Below are positions 60,857-64,000 of a DNA stretch of 64,000 nt, in pieces. Positions within the stretch are counted from its first letter, which is position 1. Every line of letters begins with the position of its first letter. This DNA comes from Apteryx mantelli. Taxonomy: Eukaryota > Chordata > Aves > Apterygiformes > Apterygidae. The stretch is taken from positions 21,968,001 to 22,032,000 of the forward strand of contig NC_089981.1 of NCBI RefSeq assembly GCF_036417845.1. Reading direction: 5' to 3'. The position numbers and the translations under genes were made by a program. The notes beneath the pieces were generated by a model, which was not told where the DNA came from, did not search any database, and saw only the letters and a list, made by a program, of their open reading frames with translations.

Positions 60857-62804
60857 TCCTGTGATTAACACCCGCTGATAACTGCACATCTTGATACCCA
60901 GTCATACCTCAAATGTGCATTTTGCCCTTTGTTTCCTCCCGACTCTGCAGTTCGTAGGAGAAGGGCAATCGTCACTTCTCCTCCCTCTGCACCCACCGCA
61001 GTCTGCAGTCCACTGCCCACACCGATATCCCCATGTCTGAGGTCCATGCTGTCGTCTGCCTGTTTTACAAGAGGCTGTGGGAGCCCACTCAGCAGGCTTA
61101 ATCGGGGGCTACTCTCTTCTGAGCTGGCAAAGTTAAGGCTGAGGAAAGATCTGCAAACAAATTCAAAATCATCCTTAGACCTTCTAGTGCCTGACTGTGG
61201 TGCTCACTCGTAAAAGCTTAGCTCTTCGTGGTGGCCCTGAGCCCTGGGGTGGCTGCTGGCTTCTTTGCCCGTGTGAGCAGCCGTTGGACTCCCTTCTCCT
61301 GCCAGCTTGTGCGCGCGAGTTGTCTCTCGCCTGGCGCCCCTCCGCTCCTTTCGTGCATCGCAATTCCTCATCTTATTTCTGACGAGTGCCGGGGACCGCT
61401 TGCTCCTGCCCTGGAGAGCGGTGCTCAGAAGCAGCTCGGCACTTCCTAGGCATCTGGTCCCACTCATTTGGTGGGATTAAATCCAGTCTATATTGCATCT
61501 GTCTAAAAGTTTCCTGGGGACCGAGGGCTCAGCCCCTTCCAGGAGCAGCATCTCCCCTTGCCTCTGTAACTTGGTCACTGACATGACTTTAATACAACTT
61601 TTTAAAGTATACATTTGTATCTAGTAAGCCCTGGAGTACAGCAGAGTCCCTTTTATATTGAAATTCAGGCTCCTCAATAACATTTTATTATGAGGCTTGC
61701 TATTTTTGGAATTGCTGTTACTCTGTTATGAACAAGACACCTAACATCTTTCGATATGAAATCATTAGGGGCACAGCAGAGTTCATTACAGGGGCATTTC
61801 TCTGGATTACGAGCAAATCAATACCACCTACTAATATCGCAGCCTAGTACCTGGCTTCAGTTGTGAATAGCACATCTGGAGAAGAAGATGGTATTCTTCA
61901 GGCCTCTTGTGCTCCTCTTCCAATACCTTATTTACTGTTTTCCCCCAAGCTGTTGTGATGGATTTGTGAGTAGACAAAATCCAGAGGTTGTTTTTCCTTG
62001 AGCTACCCGAATATTGTAGCTTTTAAAATATAGAAGAAAGAAATAACTAGCTTAAGTTCTTGATATTGGAGTAACCTCACATGCAATATGACTTTGCCAC
62101 TTCTGTCAGTGGAGCCCCTTGGAAGTAAATCCACAGAGAACTAAGGCATAAGGCACTATCTGGTTTCAGATGTTTTGAGATGGGAAAACATGCGGGGGAG
62201 GGCATTGGGAGGCAAGAAGGATGAAGATAATTTATTAAATGCCTCCAGTAGAAGAAGGAGCTCTGGAAGGGGCTGTGTGGGGGCTGCGGTGGCAACCATG
62301 GTCCTGGGAGAGGTCCCAGCCTCACTCTGGACTAGCGGCCCTAAGCCTGGATCTGGTTTGGCCATCTGCGGCCGAGATGAGGGCTGTGCTCGGCGCGGCC
62401 GGTGGCTGCAGGGTGGGCTGAGCTCCTTCTCCCTGCTGCTCAGCATGGCTGGGCTCGGTAGTCGCTCGCTGCTCTGGCTTTTGCTCCAGCCACCAAGGGT
62501 CGTGTCTTGAGATGTCTCCTGCTGGGGCTGAAATGGGTAATTTCCCCATCTTGCTGCTCACCGCTCTCTTGCAGCACGTGATGCCCGCTTTGTTCAGTAG
62601 CAGTTCAGGTGGCTGTAACCAAAGTTGTTGAGGCCAATGGCATCCATTTCTCTTTATTTATTTCAAGCAATTATTCATCAGTGGAATTCAATTATTACTT
62701 TTTGCCTTTTTAGAACATTGCTTAATGGACAAGAACAGCCATTTGTCTAGGCTGCATTTAATGCTGAGTGGATCCAAAGGGGGTTTTCTTTAAGCCACTT
62801 CAAC

Positions 62805-62826
<22 letters not shown>
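62805..62826 (+). repeat. (AAT)n microsatellite
   Basis: About seven AAT copies followed by an A-run. Confidence 0.92.
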
Positions 62827-62835
<9 letters not shown>

Positions 62836-63604
62836 CAAGTTAGTGAAGTGTGGAGCTGTAGGCCTTCTCTGTAATGATCCGAAGCACTCAAGCCATTATT
62901 AACTTAATGCTTTCATTTACTAGATCATTCCTGGAGAAAGACCTCCTGGTCAAATTGCTATTGTGCCTTTAAAAAAAAGTAAAGTTAATAATTGCTTCAG
63001 CTGCACAGCTCATTACTAGGAAAGGCCTACAGCTCAGAGCAGCGTAATTTTGTTTCTTTGTTTTTAAATTTTGAGAGTGAATTTAAGCAAAACCTTTGTT
63101 ACACTTCCAGCCCAGACATTACATATTCCATTACTGTGTATAGATTTATGAACTCAATTATAAAAATTCCAAACTTTCACTTTCTTTGGAAACTGGAGGC
63201 TTGAGGGCTTCTCTGTATTGCAAAACATCACTGTATTGATAAACAATTGGACAGAGCCCTCTTAGCTGATATGTGGTGGCTAATCAATATTGGTAGGAAC
63301 AAATCCTATTTCATCAGTGCAGCTTCAACTGCAAGTAGCTGACATTGCTTCGATTACCATTTGCCTTTTTTTCCCCATTCACTGGACGTTTTCTCCCTTC
63401 CCTCTCCCAATCCTGTCCAAAAGGGAACACACTTTGCACCATAGCCAGGCCTTGGTAAAAACCACTTGCCAGAAGCTTTGGGTAAATAGCTGGAGATTAT
63501 GGGGCCTAAACTGCGTTCTCGTACCTTGTAAACTGCCGGGGACTGTTGCTGCCCGTCTCTGCTGGTTTCTGAAGGGCTACAGCAGACCCTCGATGCAGGG
63601 GGAA

Positions 63605-63690
63605 TTATCCCACAGGTGCAGGCAAGGAAACTGAGGCACCGCACGTGGGCCTCACCAAGGTTCGGTGACGAATCTGATCTTTGCTCTGTT
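63605..63690 (+). repeat. Possible MIR-type SINE relic
   Basis: 'cacaggtgcaggcaaggaaa' and 'ctgaggcaccgcac' resemble the 'acagatgaggaaactgaggca' segment of MIR; the rest is weak. Confidence 0.35.
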
Positions 63691-64000
63691 CTTGTTAGGG
63701 TCTGTCCCTAACCATACACCCAAAGGTGAAGCATTTTGGCTTCTACAAGAGGTGCGAGCGATTACATTACGCAGGGATGGACGAAGGGCGTCTCCCTGAC
63801 TAATGTGACCAGCCTGGGGAGAGCAAAGAGAGGATGGGACTGGATGGACCCAAAGCACACTGGCCCTGGAGGAAAGACTCTCGCTGAACTTCCTGTGCTT
63901 GGATCAGGTGTCTGGAGAGGTGTTGGTAAGGATAGGGACATTTATGTTAATCCCCAAAGTAATTTGAAGCTTACAGATACTGCTGCAGCAAACCAAGAGC

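Larger units (their letters stand above)
49776..64000. other. Intergenic region downstream of CD151
   Basis: About 14 kb without a recognised gene. I looked for POLR2L on the minus strand and for TSPAN4 on the plus strand and found neither. The 51-54 kb part is GC-rich with long chance ORFs on both strands (the largest 52964-53761 minus, 265 codons). Later parts hold SINE-like relics and simple repeats, plus an unexplained minus-strand ORF at 56266-56631. It could be far-upstream sequence or an unrecognised first intron of the next gene. Confidence 0.45.

Overview
This is a vertebrate nuclear genomic window, almost certainly avian. It has CR1 retrotransposon copies with the bird-type octamer tail, long AT/GC-balanced introns, a GC-rich CpG-island promoter, and worn MIR-type SINE relics. 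The species cannot be fixed from the sequence.

Two protein-coding genes are supported, both on the + strand and arranged head to tail. At the left edge (327-1895, 3' UTR to about 2340) lie the last three coding exons of a Rab-type GTPase domain ending in a Cys-Cys prenylation motif. The sequence resembles the GTPase tail of the long CRACR2A protein. Because its neighbour is CD151, it is best read as CRACR2B (EFCAB4A), a store-operated calcium entry regulator. About 6.5 kb of intergenic DNA follows, containing a 5'-truncated CR1 element (6059-7010, minus strand). Next comes a CpG island (about 8700-9340), the likely CD151 promoter with a probable noncoding first exon ending near 9068.

CD151 occupies the middle of the window. 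A 22.6-kb first intron leads to seven coding exons between 31713 and 47580. All splice junctions are in phase 0, and together they encode a 252-residue tetraspanin. A 3' UTR of about 2.2 kb ends with a polyadenylation signal at 49752-49757. Intron 3 carries a second, decayed CR1 fragment.

From about 49.8 kb to 64 kb no recognisable gene was found. The expected mammalian neighbours POLR2L and TSPAN4 were not seen. The only curiosity there is a 121-codon minus-strand ORF (56266-56631) with coding-like composition and no recognised family.

The two genes need not work together. CRACR2B belongs to calcium-entry and vesicle signalling, and CD151 organises laminin-binding integrins at the plasma membrane. 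Their adjacency is conserved synteny, known from human 11p15.5. Beyond the genes, the window is intron and intergenic sequence with microsatellites, an 18-bp polypyrimidine minisatellite, a GC-rich tandem duplication in the CpG island, and scattered ancient SINE relics. Most long ORFs elsewhere look like chance ORFs.
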